A stretch of 32,667 nucleotides of DNA, from NCBI GenBank assembly GCA_900766915.1, contig CAAFXE010000405.1, positions 1-32,667 of the forward strand, in the 5' to 3' direction. Source of the stretch: Lachnospiraceae bacterium. Its GTDB lineage: Bacteria; Bacillota; Clostridia; Lachnospirales; Lachnospiraceae. Positions 25,523 to 32,422 of the stretch are shown piece after piece. Each line of letters begins with the position of its first letter. The first letter of the stretch is position 1. The notes below the pieces were generated by a model, which made no database searches, was not told where the DNA came from, and saw nothing but the letters and a program-made list of their open reading frames with translations. Both the position numbers and the translations under genes were made by a program.

Positions 25523-25640
25523 CGTATCTGTTCAGTACCTTCCAGATACGAGCAAAAATCCATGCAAAATTTGCTTCGCAAATGGATTTTTGCTTGCTAA
25601 ACTCGGGATTTTCTTACGAAAAACCTCGCGGAATAGCGAC
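25523..25640. repeat. Composite of three hairpins between hpt and ftsH
   Basis: Three inverted repeats follow each other: CGTATCTG/CAGATACG (25523-25550), a perfect 12-bp GCAAAAATCCAT pair (25552-25563 with 25582-25593, with an inner GCAAA/TTTGC), and an imperfect CGGGATTTTC/GAAAAACCTCG (25604-25613 with 25618-25628). There is no open reading frame and no T-run after the stems. It looks like an interspersed intergenic repeat or a processed mRNA spacer. Related half-copies of the first hairpin occur at 6228-6262, 6485-6535 and 9255-9278. Confidence 0.6.
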
Positions 25641-25656
25641 TTTTGATTAGTTACAT

Positions 25657-26190
25657 CTATTCACCGTCAAATTCTACCACACCAATATATGGAAGATTTC
25701 TCATATTCTGTGCATAATCAAGTCCAAATCCTACAACGAATTCATCCGGAATTTCAAATCCGGTATATTTTACATCCACATTCATCACTCTTCTTGATGG
25801 TTTATCCAACAGTGTGCAAAGTGTAAGGCTTGCGGGCTCTCTCTGAGCAAGAAGCTTCACCAGGTGGCTTAAGGTTCTTCCTGAGTCAATAATATCCTCA
25901 ATCAGGATCACATCCTTACCTGTGATGGGCTCATCAAGATCCTTTGCAAGCTTTACGATACCGCTTGATTTGGTATCTGCTCCATAGCTGGAGCACTGCA
26001 TGAAATCGATGACTACCGGAACCTTAATATATTTTGCCAGTTCACAGGTAAAGAAAACACTTCCCTTTAAAATACAAACCAGTGTTACCGATTTTCCTTC
26101 ATAATCTTTATTGATCTGTTCTGCGATCTCTTTAATTCTCGCAATTACCTTTTCTTCCGAAATCAGTTCTCTTACTTTATAGTTGCTCAT
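25657..26190 (-). CDS. hpt: Hypoxanthine phosphoribosyltransferase
   Basis: The ATG at 26190 has GGAGG 8 bases upstream. The 177-residue protein shows the PRPP-binding loop VILIEDIIDSGRTLSHLVKLL, an N-terminal LVCILKGSVFFTCELAKYI, FMQCSSYG, and the purine-binding region VVGFGLDYAQNMRNLPYIGVV. It salvages hypoxanthine and guanine with PRPP in the cytosol. The gene overlaps the end of tilS by 14 bases, and the order tilS-hpt-ftsH is the conserved Firmicute arrangement. Confidence 0.96.
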   Translation of the reverse strand: MSNYKVRELISEEKVIARIKEIAEQINKDYEGKSVTLVCILKGSVFFTCELAKYIKVPVVIDFMQCSSYGADTKSSGIVKLAKDLDEPITGKDVILIEDIIDSGRTLSHLVKLLAQREPASLTLCTLLDKPSRRVMNVDVKYTGFEIPDEFVVGFGLDYAQNMRNLPYIGVVEFDGE

Positions 26191-27550
26191 ATACATTTCC
26201 TCCATTGACCTGTACTTTCAAAACTCTTTTCGTTTCTCTCGTTATTTTATAGTATTCACTGATGCGTTTTCCCACTACCCAGAGAATATGATTTCCACTG
26301 CCAAGTAAAATTACCCGGTCACGTTCCTCTTTTGGAATCTTTTCATTGACCATATAGTCCTGAAGGGATTTTTTCCGATGCTCCCTATCAATCTCCAAAA
26401 AATCTCCGGACTGCCTGGTTCTTAAGAAAAGACTCTCTTTTATTTTATCATAATCAAAACATTTCGTATAGTTTTTTATAGGGAACATTTTTCTCTCATC
26501 CCACGGTTCTATGGAAATTTCAAAGGTCAGACCGCCATACTGATACGTTCCCTCACCTGTGATCTTTACAGCCTCCTGCACCCCGGATTCTGAAAAAACC
26601 TTCATGGTGATCCCTTCATAAGTGCGCACGGCTCTGATACCCTTAGGCAAATGAACCTCTTTTCCGGTCTGCATCCCAAACAGCTTCAGCACGCTCTGAA
26701 AATGCTCCTGCGTAAAATCCGATAAAGACCCTGCCAGATATTCCACACATTTTTGAAGGACAGGAACCAAAAGCACCTCATCCCCCTGAAAAAATGCAAA
26801 CTTCAGAATCTTGACTTCCCCCTGGTACATAATGGTGCTCAACCGGCATAGCTTTTCTGCCTCCCTGTCAATATAGGCACTCACTTTACTGAGCTTATCC
26901 GCCGCCCCGCAGATATGCTCCACAGCCTTTGGATTGATCTCCTCAAGAACAGGGAGCACCTGATGGCGGATCTTGTTTCTCGTATATTCCTCTGACCGGT
27001 TTGTCTCGTCCTCTACATAGGAAAACCCATTGTCCTTTAAATACTTTTCAATTTCTTTTCTGCCGGCCCATAAAAGCGGCCGGATATATTCTCCCTGCAC
27101 CGGCCGGATAGATCCTAGCCCCTTCGCACCGGTTCCTCTGCTTAAATGAAACAGAAATGTTTCTGCCTGGTCATTTCCATGATGTGCCAGGGCAATATAG
27201 TTTGCACTGCAGCTTTCTTTCACTTCTGAAAATGCTTTTCTTCGCACCATTCTGCCGGTTTCTTCCAGGGACAGATGTCTTTCCTTACTGATCGCGGGCA
27301 CATCAAAATAAAATCCGTGGAAAGGAATGCTGTAGCTTTCACAAAGTTCTTTGACAAAAGCCTCATCCCTGTCTGCCTGCGCTCCCCGAATGCCGTGATG
27401 AACATGCACTGCTTCCAGGTCATACCCCAATATCCTTAACAGGTGAAAAAGGCACACGGAATCCGCTCCCCCGGAAAGACCCAAAACAATCTTTTCTCCC
27501 GGTCCCGGCATCTGATGCTGTTTCATATATTCTTTCGTTTTTTGAAGCAT
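26177..27550 (-). CDS. tilS: tRNA(Ile)-lysidine synthase
   Basis: The 457-residue protein carries the PP-loop GLSGGADSVCLFHLLRILG (residues about 24-42) of N-type ATP pyrophosphatases, then the TilS-specific EAVHVHHGIRGAQADRDE and ALAHHGNDQAETFLFHLSRGTGAKGLGSI, and a C-terminal TilS substrate-binding domain (FLRTRQSGDFLEIDREHRKKSLQDYMVNEKIP). It converts C34 of tRNA-Ile(CAU) to lysidine, which is essential for reading AUA. A promoter candidate lies at 27585-27613, and AAAGGGG precedes the ATG. Confidence 0.97.
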   Translation of the reverse strand: MLQKTKEYMKQHQMPGPGEKIVLGLSGGADSVCLFHLLRILGYDLEAVHVHHGIRGAQADRDEAFVKELCESYSIPFHGFYFDVPAISKERHLSLEETGRMVRRKAFSEVKESCSANYIALAHHGNDQAETFLFHLSRGTGAKGLGSIRPVQGEYIRPLLWAGRKEIEKYLKDNGFSYVEDETNRSEEYTRNKIRHQVLPVLEEINPKAVEHICGAADKLSKVSAYIDREAEKLCRLSTIMYQGEVKILKFAFFQGDEVLLVPVLQKCVEYLAGSLSDFTQEHFQSVLKLFGMQTGKEVHLPKGIRAVRTYEGITMKVFSESGVQEAVKITGEGTYQYGGLTFEISIEPWDERKMFPIKNYTKCFDYDKIKESLFLRTRQSGDFLEIDREHRKKSLQDYMVNEKIPKEERDRVILLGSGNHILWVVGKRISEYYKITRETKRVLKVQVNGGNVYEQL

Positions 27551-27584
27551 TTTACTATCCCCTTTGTATCTTGTCTACGAGACA

Positions 27585-27613
27585 ACTATAAGGAATTTTC
27601 CCGCAAAAATCAA
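27585..27613 (-). promoter_or_regulatory. Candidate promoter of tilS-hpt-ftsH
   Basis: On the minus strand TTGATT (27608-27613) and TATAGT (27585-27590) are 17 bp apart, just after the spoIIE stop. A 6-bp inverted repeat TTGTCT/AGACAA (27570-27584) occupies the expected transcription start. This would free the essential tilS from spoIIE control. Confidence 0.55.
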
Positions 27614-27617
27614 TGAC

Positions 27618-29057
27618 TTATCGCTTCCAGATACCAATCACCAGCACTGTCATATCATCGCAGAACCGTCCGTTTTTATATTGTCTTACCCTGCTGATGA
27701 TATAATCTGCCAATTCCTTGGGATTATTCGTAGGATGTTCCAAAATAATGTCTTTCATCAGTTTTTCCTGATGTTCCACAGGCAGTACATCCAGTACCCC
27801 GTCGGTAACCATCACCACCATGTCTCCATCATAAAGCTTTCTGCAGGTTTTTTCAAAGTCTGTTTTCTGGAAGATCCCCGCAGGCAGACTGGTGGAGGTG
27901 ATAGTCTCCACCCAGTTTCCTCTTCTGATGAAGGAGGTAGCCGCACCAATTTTTAAAAATTCACAGACACCGCTGTAAAGATCAATGGAACTGATATCAA
28001 TGGTGGAAAAGGTTTTCCCATCGGTGCGAAGCACCAGTGCGGAATTGATCATTTTTACCGCCGTTTCCTTGGAAAACCCTGCCTCCAAAAACTGCTCCAG
28101 AAGGTCTACCACCCGCTCACTTTCCTGATAAGCGTTTAGTCCGGTTCCCATTCCATCGGAAAGACTTGCAAGAAACTGACCGTCCTCCCTTTGCAGAAAG
28201 GAAAAGCTGTCTCCGGAAATCTGCTGGTAGTCTCCTACACACCGTTCCATCCCATAGACTACCTCAAAATTGGTTTTTTCCAGAAAACAGGTATTGGTAT
28301 ATTCATTTCTTACAAATGCCCTTGCATCATGGGAAGGCATCATGGAGGTTCCTAAAATATCAGAAAGCTTCTCTGCCACCTCTTTATTGGGAATGCAGCA
28401 TTTCTTTTTTGTCCGAAGTGTTAAATACACCTCCTTTTTTTGATTCTCATTTTCATAAATATAGGCTTTTTTTAATAAAATGCCTTTTTTATGTAAGCTT
28501 CTTTTTAACTTCCTCTCCAAAGATGTATCTTCCTTTGTGTCGTAGGCTCTTCGTATGGCTCCCTCCATGATTCCGGAAATCTCTGTCAGCTGGGTTGCCA
28601 CTGCCACTCTTTGTTCATCCATTCTGGCATTCCAGGCTGCATTCACTCTTGCGTAATCATCCATTCCCACCACCGCAGGAGTGGCTTTGGCCGGTACACT
28701 TAAAAAAGTCTTTGCAAGATCAGAAAAGGCCCTGGTGTAATGACCGATCCTTTCCTCTCCCGGAGCAATACTTTCCTTCACTCTTACAGGCTTTTTTTTG
28801 AACAGCCATTTTCCAACCATCCACAAAAAAACAAGACTGCTTCCCACAAACAGCCCTTCCGCCATGCCAAATAAAAACTGTTCTCTGGAATAGGGATATA
28901 AAAGTCCTGCTCCCAGGTTCATGGCAATAAGCGCTGTGGCGGCAGTCAGTGCGCAAACCCACATATCCATCTTTCCCTTTGGTTTAAACAGCTTTCGTAC
29001 TACAACAGTCAGTCCTGTTGCCATCACATATTTTTCTGCCCAAAACATTCCTATCAT
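27618..29057 (-). CDS. spoIIE: Stage II sporulation protein E (short form), PP2C-type phosphatase
   Basis: The gene starts ATG with AGGAGG 9 bases upstream. The C-terminal ~210 residues are a complete SpoIIE/PP2C phosphatase domain: SGDSFSFLQREDGQFLASLSDGMGTGLNAYQES with the metal-binding Asp residues, ALVLRTDGKTFSTIDISSIDLYSG, DGDMVVMVTDGVLDV, and CDDMTVLVIGIW. SpoIIE dephosphorylates SpoIIAA to release sigma-F in the forespore. The N-terminus has only about three hydrophobic segments (residues about 10-85), whereas Bacillus subtilis SpoIIE has about 827 residues and ten helices. Upstream DNA is a promoter region, so the short form is genuine rather than truncated. Position between divIC and tilS is conserved in Firmicutes. 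Confidence 0.92.
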   Translation of the reverse strand: MIGMFWAEKYVMATGLTVVVRKLFKPKGKMDMWVCALTAATALIAMNLGAGLLYPYSREQFLFGMAEGLFVGSSLVFLWMVGKWLFKKKPVRVKESIAPGEERIGHYTRAFSDLAKTFLSVPAKATPAVVGMDDYARVNAAWNARMDEQRVAVATQLTEISGIMEGAIRRAYDTKEDTSLERKLKRSLHKKGILLKKAYIYENENQKKEVYLTLRTKKKCCIPNKEVAEKLSDILGTSMMPSHDARAFVRNEYTNTCFLEKTNFEVVYGMERCVGDYQQISGDSFSFLQREDGQFLASLSDGMGTGLNAYQESERVVDLLEQFLEAGFSKETAVKMINSALVLRTDGKTFSTIDISSIDLYSGVCEFLKIGAATSFIRRGNWVETITSTSLPAGIFQKTDFEKTCRKLYDGDMVVMVTDGVLDVLPVEHQEKLMKDIILEHPTNNPKELADYIISRVRQYKNGRFCDDMTVLVIGIWKR

Positions 29058-29123
29058 CCAATCATCCCTCCTGTGTATCTGTTCTTACGCATGACAGACA
29101 CTTATATTATTTTGGTAGGGACT

Positions 29124-29189
29124 ACTATATCCGCAGCAAAAAAATATTTTTGTCAAAGAAATGTGTCTCTTCCCCTAGAATTTTTGACA
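29124..29189 (-). promoter_or_regulatory. spoIIE promoter with 21-bp spacer and Spo0A-box-like sites
   Basis: On the minus strand a perfect TTGACA (29151-29156) is separated by 21 bp from TATAGT (29124-29129). Promoters activated by Spo0A, such as Bacillus spoIIE and spoIIG, are known for such over-long spacers. TGTCAAA, one base off the 0A core TGTCGAA, occurs at 29151-29157 (plus strand, overlapping the -35) and at 29183-29189 (minus strand). Confidence 0.65.
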
Positions 29190-29219
29190 AAAAAAGACCA
29201 TCACCTTCGTGACAGTCTT
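29189..29219 (-). terminator. Terminator of the yabP-yabQ-divIC unit
   Basis: AAGACTGTCAC pairs with GTGATGGTCTT around a GAAG loop and is followed by TTTTTTT on the minus strand. It lies 20 bases beyond the divIC stop and insulates the spoIIE promoter. Confidence 0.88.
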
Positions 29220-29238
29220 CCCATTCTCTCTAAAGAAC

Positions 29239-29544
29239 CTATTCTTCGGCTTTGAATATGATTTCATCCTCATAAACAAGTCCCAGCTTTTCCTTTGCAA
29301 CCTCTTCCGCATATTTCTTTGTCTGTACATATTTTCTGTACTCTTCAATCTCCACGGCTTTTTCTTCTTCTGCCGCAATCTGCTTTTCCAGCTCCTGAAT
29401 CTTTTCCTGCTTTTGTGCATTGTTAATACGAAGGCTTAAAGAAGCCACCGATACAAACAACAGCATCAAAAGTACGATCCCTACAATGCCTAAGGATCCC
29501 ATATGTTTTCTTAATCTTTTTTTACGGCTTACTTTGGTTGCCAT
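29239..29544 (-). CDS. divIC: Septum formation initiator DivIC/FtsB family
   Basis: This 101-residue protein has a basic cytosolic N-terminus (MATKVSRKKRLRKHMG), one transmembrane helix (about 17-38) and an extracytoplasmic coiled coil (about 40-85, INNAQKQEKIQELEKQIAAE). A YVQTKKYAEEVAKEKLGLVYEDE tail follows, the family signature near the C-terminus. DivIC forms a complex with DivIB and FtsL at the division septum. It follows yabQ by 22 bases. Confidence 0.93.
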   Translation of the reverse strand: MATKVSRKKRLRKHMGSLGIVGIVLLMLLFVSVASLSLRINNAQKQEKIQELEKQIAAEEEKAVEIEEYRKYVQTKKYAEEVAKEKLGLVYEDEIIFKAEE

Positions 29545-29566
29545 ATCATCCCTCCGGTAAAAAACG

Positions 29567-30001
29567 CTAACCTTTTTTCCTGCTCTTTGTCTTCATTATA
29601 ATGCCTGACAAATACTTTTTCAATTTCTTTCCCCAAAATATCATGTAAAATTTTACCAAATAAAACGGCTTTATGAAAAATACCACGATCCATCGAAGTA
29701 CCCTGCCCAAAAATGCTACCAAAGGCTCACTGATGCTCATATGGTACAGGATCATTCCCGCTCCCATGGACAGCATGGTGTACAATCTGAGATTTCCATC
29801 GTTTTCCCGGTAGAGAACTCCAAAGGTCCAAAGTGCTGTCCAAATCCAGAAAATAAGATCCTCCACACCGATCCAGAAATTACTGTGATAAATTCCCCTT
29901 CGAAAGATCCGAAGTACATCATACACTACCGTGATCAGGGCTCCGCAAAAAAAAGAAGTCACAACCACCCGAAGCTCTCCAAGGATGACTCTGCTCATCA
30001 T
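29567..30001 (-). CDS. yabQ: Spore cortex biosynthesis protein YabQ
   Basis: The 144 residues contain four hydrophobic helices (ELRVVVTSFFCGALITVVYDVLRIFRRG, LIFWIWTALWTFGVLYREND, LYTMLSMGAGMILYHMSI, VLRWIVVFFIKPFYLVKFYMI), matching YabQ. YabQ is a mother-cell membrane protein required for cortex synthesis in Bacillus. Its start overlaps the yabP stop (ATGA), so the two are translationally coupled. The second ATG, three bases on, is an equal start candidate. Confidence 0.92.
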   Translation of the reverse strand: MMSRVILGELRVVVTSFFCGALITVVYDVLRIFRRGIYHSNFWIGVEDLIFWIWTALWTFGVLYRENDGNLRLYTMLSMGAGMILYHMSISEPLVAFLGRVLRWIVVFFIKPFYLVKFYMIFWGKKLKKYLSGIIMKTKSRKKG

Positions 30002-30282
30002 TTAAACAGTCTTCCGATCAAAGATTCTCCCTGTTTTTGATAGGAATTCACATCAGAGTAGGCCAAAGAGTCAATCCTGCCCTCGATGTCAATTTCTCCC
30101 TTCTCCAATGTCAGACGGTTTACATGAAGGTCTGCCCCCTTGATCATCAGCATTCCCTGTTCCGTTTCCAAAAGTACCTCAGTAATGTCAAAGGAGATCA
30201 CATCAGAAACTCCTGTAATCGTGCCTGTCCGACGATTGGACAGCATTAATTTATGAGCCTTTGAATACTGCTTTTCTTCCAT
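29998..30282 (-). CDS. yabP: Sporulation protein YabP
   Basis: This 94-residue soluble protein has the YabP/YqfC beta-rich pattern: LMLSNRRTGTITGVSDVISFDITEVLLETEQGMLMIKGADLHVNRLTLEKGEIDIEGRIDSLAY. Bacillus yabP is expressed in the mother cell and is needed for sporulation; its biochemical role is unknown. The AGGAGG site is only 7 bases (TTTTTTT) from the ATG and lies in a hairpin (30286-30331). The stop is TGA. Confidence 0.93.
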   Translation of the reverse strand: MEEKQYSKAHKLMLSNRRTGTITGVSDVISFDITEVLLETEQGMLMIKGADLHVNRLTLEKGEIDIEGRIDSLAYSDVNSYQKQGESLIGRLFK

Positions 30283-30331
30283 AAAAAAACCTCCTGCTAT
30301 ACTTCTTTTAGAAAGTATATTAAGAGGTTTT
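30283..30331 (-). promoter_or_regulatory. Terminator-like hairpin that includes the yabP ribosome binding site
   Basis: On the minus strand AAAACCTC (30324-30331) pairs with GAGGTTTT (30286-30293), and TATACTT/AAGTATA forms an inner stem (30313-30319 with 30298-30304). A run of Ts (30283-30289) follows and touches the yabP ATG. The AGGAGG of yabP (30290-30295) is partly in the outer stem. It can act both as terminator of hup-rqcP and as a lid on yabP translation. Confidence 0.65.
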
Positions 30332-30371
30332 CCTTTTTAGAATTTCGGCTTATCTTCTGTCCCGAAATTTT

Positions 30372-30611
30372 TTACAAATATTTAAACAGATCCTTAGCCT
30401 CGTCTTTTTTGGAGGTGTCCTGCACATCCAGCACTTCCACCTTCACATTTCTTGTTCCGAAGCCAATCTCAATCACGTCTCCGACTGCTACATTGGCAGA
30501 TGCCTTTGCTATTTTTCCGTTGATCAGCACTCTGCCTGCATCACAGGCTTCGTTTGCCACGGTACGGCGTTTGATCAGTCGGGAAACTTTCAGATACTTG
30601 TCCAATCGCAT
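30372..30611 (-). CDS. rqcP: RNA-binding S4 domain protein RqcP (YabO/Hsp15-like)
   Basis: The 79 residues are essentially one S4 domain: MRLDKYLKVSRLIKRRTVANEACDAGRVLINGKIAKASANVAVGDVIEI. This is the size and pattern of RqcP, which binds the 50S subunit with RqcH during poly-alanine tailing of stalled nascent chains. It starts two bases after the hup stop, with no clear ribosome binding site of its own, so translation probably depends on hup. The position hup-rqcP-yabP matches other Firmicutes. Confidence 0.93.
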   Translation of the reverse strand: MRLDKYLKVSRLIKRRTVANEACDAGRVLINGKIAKASANVAVGDVIEIGFGTRNVKVEVLDVQDTSKKDEAKDLFKYL

Positions 30612-30613
30612 AA

Positions 30614-30889
30614 TTATTCGTTGATAGCGTCTTTTAAAGCTTTACCTGCTTTGAATTTTGGAGCTTTGCAAGCAGCGATCTTCATTGTTTCGCCTGTCTG
30701 AGGATTTCTTCCTTCTCTTTCAGCTCTTTCAGAAACTTCGAATGTACCAAAGCCTACTAACTGAACTTTTTCACCTTTCTTTAATTCTTCTGCTACTACA
30801 TCAGAGAATGCTTTTAAAGCTTTTTCTGCGTCTTTTTTGGATAATTCTGTTTTTTCAGCGATTGCTGCGATTAATTCTGTTTTGTTCAT
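30614..30889 (-). CDS. hup: DNA-binding protein HU
   Basis: With AGGAGG ahead of the ATG at 30889 the product is 91 residues, the standard HU size: MNKTELIAAIAEKTELSKKDAEKALKAFSDVV, GEKVQLVGFGTFEVSERAEREGRNPQTGETMKI, KAPKFKAGKALKDAI. The signature GFGTFEVxxRAxRxGRNPQTG is complete. HU bends and compacts DNA as a dimer. A longer reading to 30973 is not supported, because it covers the promoter at 30945-30973. Confidence 0.97.
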   Translation of the reverse strand: MNKTELIAAIAEKTELSKKDAEKALKAFSDVVAEELKKGEKVQLVGFGTFEVSERAEREGRNPQTGETMKIAACKAPKFKAGKALKDAINE

Positions 30890-30944
30890 GGATAACTCCT
30901 CCTGATAATTACTAATGTTACGCACATTTAACATGCTGATTTCT

Positions 30945-30973
30945 GTTATATCTGTTTTCCTTGTATTTGTCAA
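30945..30973 (-). promoter_or_regulatory. Promoter of hup-rqcP
   Basis: A perfect TTGACA (30968-30973) and TATAAC (30945-30950) are 17 bp apart, about 55 bases upstream of the hup ATG. This gives the abundant HU protein its own transcription start after mazG. Confidence 0.8.
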
Positions 30974-30997
30974 GGAATTTAGTGAAATCTTTGCGCT

Positions 30998-31390
30998 TTA
31001 TTTGCCCTTCATTTTCTTTTCCTGTTCCTTGATGGCTTTCCACATGGCAAGTCCTTCTTCCTCGGTCTGAGCCTTTGGCGCATCGCCAAAAACATGAGGG
31101 TGTCTGCGGATCATTTTCTTTGCCAGACCGTCCACCACATCCTCTATGGTAAAACGGCCTTCCTCCCTTGCAATCTGGGCATGAAGAAGAACCTGCAGAA
31201 GTACATCTCCAAGCTCTTCACATAGATTTTCATCATCTTTATTTTTAATGGCTTCCACAACTTCGTCACATTCATCATACAGACATTTGATCATGGACTC
31301 ATGGGTCTGGGCCCGGTCCCAGGGACATCCATGATCGCTTCGAAGCTCTGCAATAATGTCTACCAGCTGCTCATAGGTATATTTTTCCAT
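30998..31390 (-). CDS. mazG: Nucleoside triphosphate pyrophosphohydrolase, MazG family (single domain)
   Basis: The 130 residues form one MazG domain: LRSDHGCPWDRAQTHESMIKCLYDECDEVVEAI and, about 20 residues on, EELGDVLLQVLLHAQIAREEGRF, the ExxE/ExxD metal-binding sets, followed by KMIRRHPHVFGD. MazG hydrolyses NTPs and dNTPs to the monophosphate and pyrophosphate, cleaning the nucleotide pool. E. coli MazG has two such domains in about 260 residues; the Bacillus yabN product fuses one to a methyltransferase-like domain. Here only one domain is present, with nothing broken. It sits between the CotS-like gene and hup. Confidence 0.93.
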   Translation of the reverse strand: MEKYTYEQLVDIIAELRSDHGCPWDRAQTHESMIKCLYDECDEVVEAIKNKDDENLCEELGDVLLQVLLHAQIAREEGRFTIEDVVDGLAKKMIRRHPHVFGDAPKAQTEEEGLAMWKAIKEQEKKMKGK

Positions 31391-31429
31391 TTTGCTACCC
31401 GCCTTCCTCTTTTTGTATTTTTAAGGTCT

Positions 31430-32422
31430 TTAAAATAAGCTGACCACAAACTTTTCCCGTTCCTTTTGCTGGCCTGCAAAAGTCTTTAGTTTTTCCGTAT
31501 TTTTCGCAGGAATCCACGCCTTATTGGTATGATAATAATGATTGGCAAGCTTCCAGAGCTTTTCCGGATAGGCAAGCAAAAGCCCCAAAATTTTTCGCTC
31601 CTGCTCCTCCATGGGCCGCACCACCTCATAGGAACGTAAATATTTTTCCCCCTGGGCAATTCTCCAGCCCTGCTTTTCCATGACCTTCCGTAAAAACAGC
31701 GCCACATCCACACATTGTAGATCCAGATGGGCATGCTCAAAATTAGTCAGAATCAGTCTGGAACGGTCAAATAAAATGTTATGCTGCATATATTCCCCAT
31801 GGCAGATCCTTCCCTCATCCAGGGCCTTTTTTCGAAGATTTCCATAACTTTTATCAGCCATTTTTAAGGTGATTTCTTCCGCCTCTTTTAAATATGCAGG
31901 AATCATTTCCAGATAAGCTGCCTCAAATGCACCTTTTTTCTGCTTTTTTCTGATGAAGGACTGCACCTTTTTTAACTCTCTGGTACGCTTTTCCATCTCT
32001 GCAAGAAAGTCCGCACCTTCATATTTTTCCCTGGAGGATACATCCTCAAAATTCCACAGCTCCTTTGCCTGACTGTGAAAGATTGCCAGTCCTTCCAGGC
32101 TCCTGCACACATCCAAATCGCTTTTGGGATCACATTCCCTTCCGTCCTTCCACTGCTTTAAAAGATAGGTAGTCTCCTCCTCATCCTTTGATAAAAACGT
32201 CCCTTCTTCTGTCCGCACCGGCAGATCTGTCCAAAAAAACTGGACGTTTTCCAGCGAAACTAAAAGCTGCCACAGCTTTTCCAACTTCTCTTCTGACCCC
32301 CGATGCTCCTTTAGAAGATAACGCCCTTTTGGTGTCTCTACAAAATAGACTCCTCTGCCCTTCCAGGTACGAAGGACCTCCAGATCATACTGCTTAAGGA
32401 CCTCCAATGCTTTTTCGTTCAA
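31430..32422 (-). CDS. CotS/APH-like spore coat kinase-fold protein, catalytic residues altered
   Basis: I place the start at a TTG (32422) with GGGGG 7 bases upstream, which gives MNEKALEVLKQYDLEVLRTW as in other CotS-family proteins. The ATG at 32464 has no visible ribosome binding site. The 330 residues follow the aminoglycoside-phosphotransferase-like kinase fold: GVYFVETPKGRYLLKEH (N-lobe Lys), hinge YLLKQWKDGREC, then ICHGEYMQHNILFDRSRLILTNFEHAHLDLQCVDVALFL. In active APH kinases the catalytic loop is HGDxxxxN and the metal-binding motif is D-F-D/E; here they read HGE and NFE, so phosphotransfer is doubtful. Family members sit in the spore coat. It precedes mazG. Confidence 0.82.
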   Translation of the reverse strand: MNEKALEVLKQYDLEVLRTWKGRGVYFVETPKGRYLLKEHRGSEEKLEKLWQLLVSLENVQFFWTDLPVRTEEGTFLSKDEEETTYLLKQWKDGRECDPKSDLDVCRSLEGLAIFHSQAKELWNFEDVSSREKYEGADFLAEMEKRTRELKKVQSFIRKKQKKGAFEAAYLEMIPAYLKEAEEITLKMADKSYGNLRKKALDEGRICHGEYMQHNILFDRSRLILTNFEHAHLDLQCVDVALFLRKVMEKQGWRIAQGEKYLRSYEVVRPMEEQERKILGLLLAYPEKLWKLANHYYHTNKAWIPAKNTEKLKTFAGQQKEREKFVVSLF

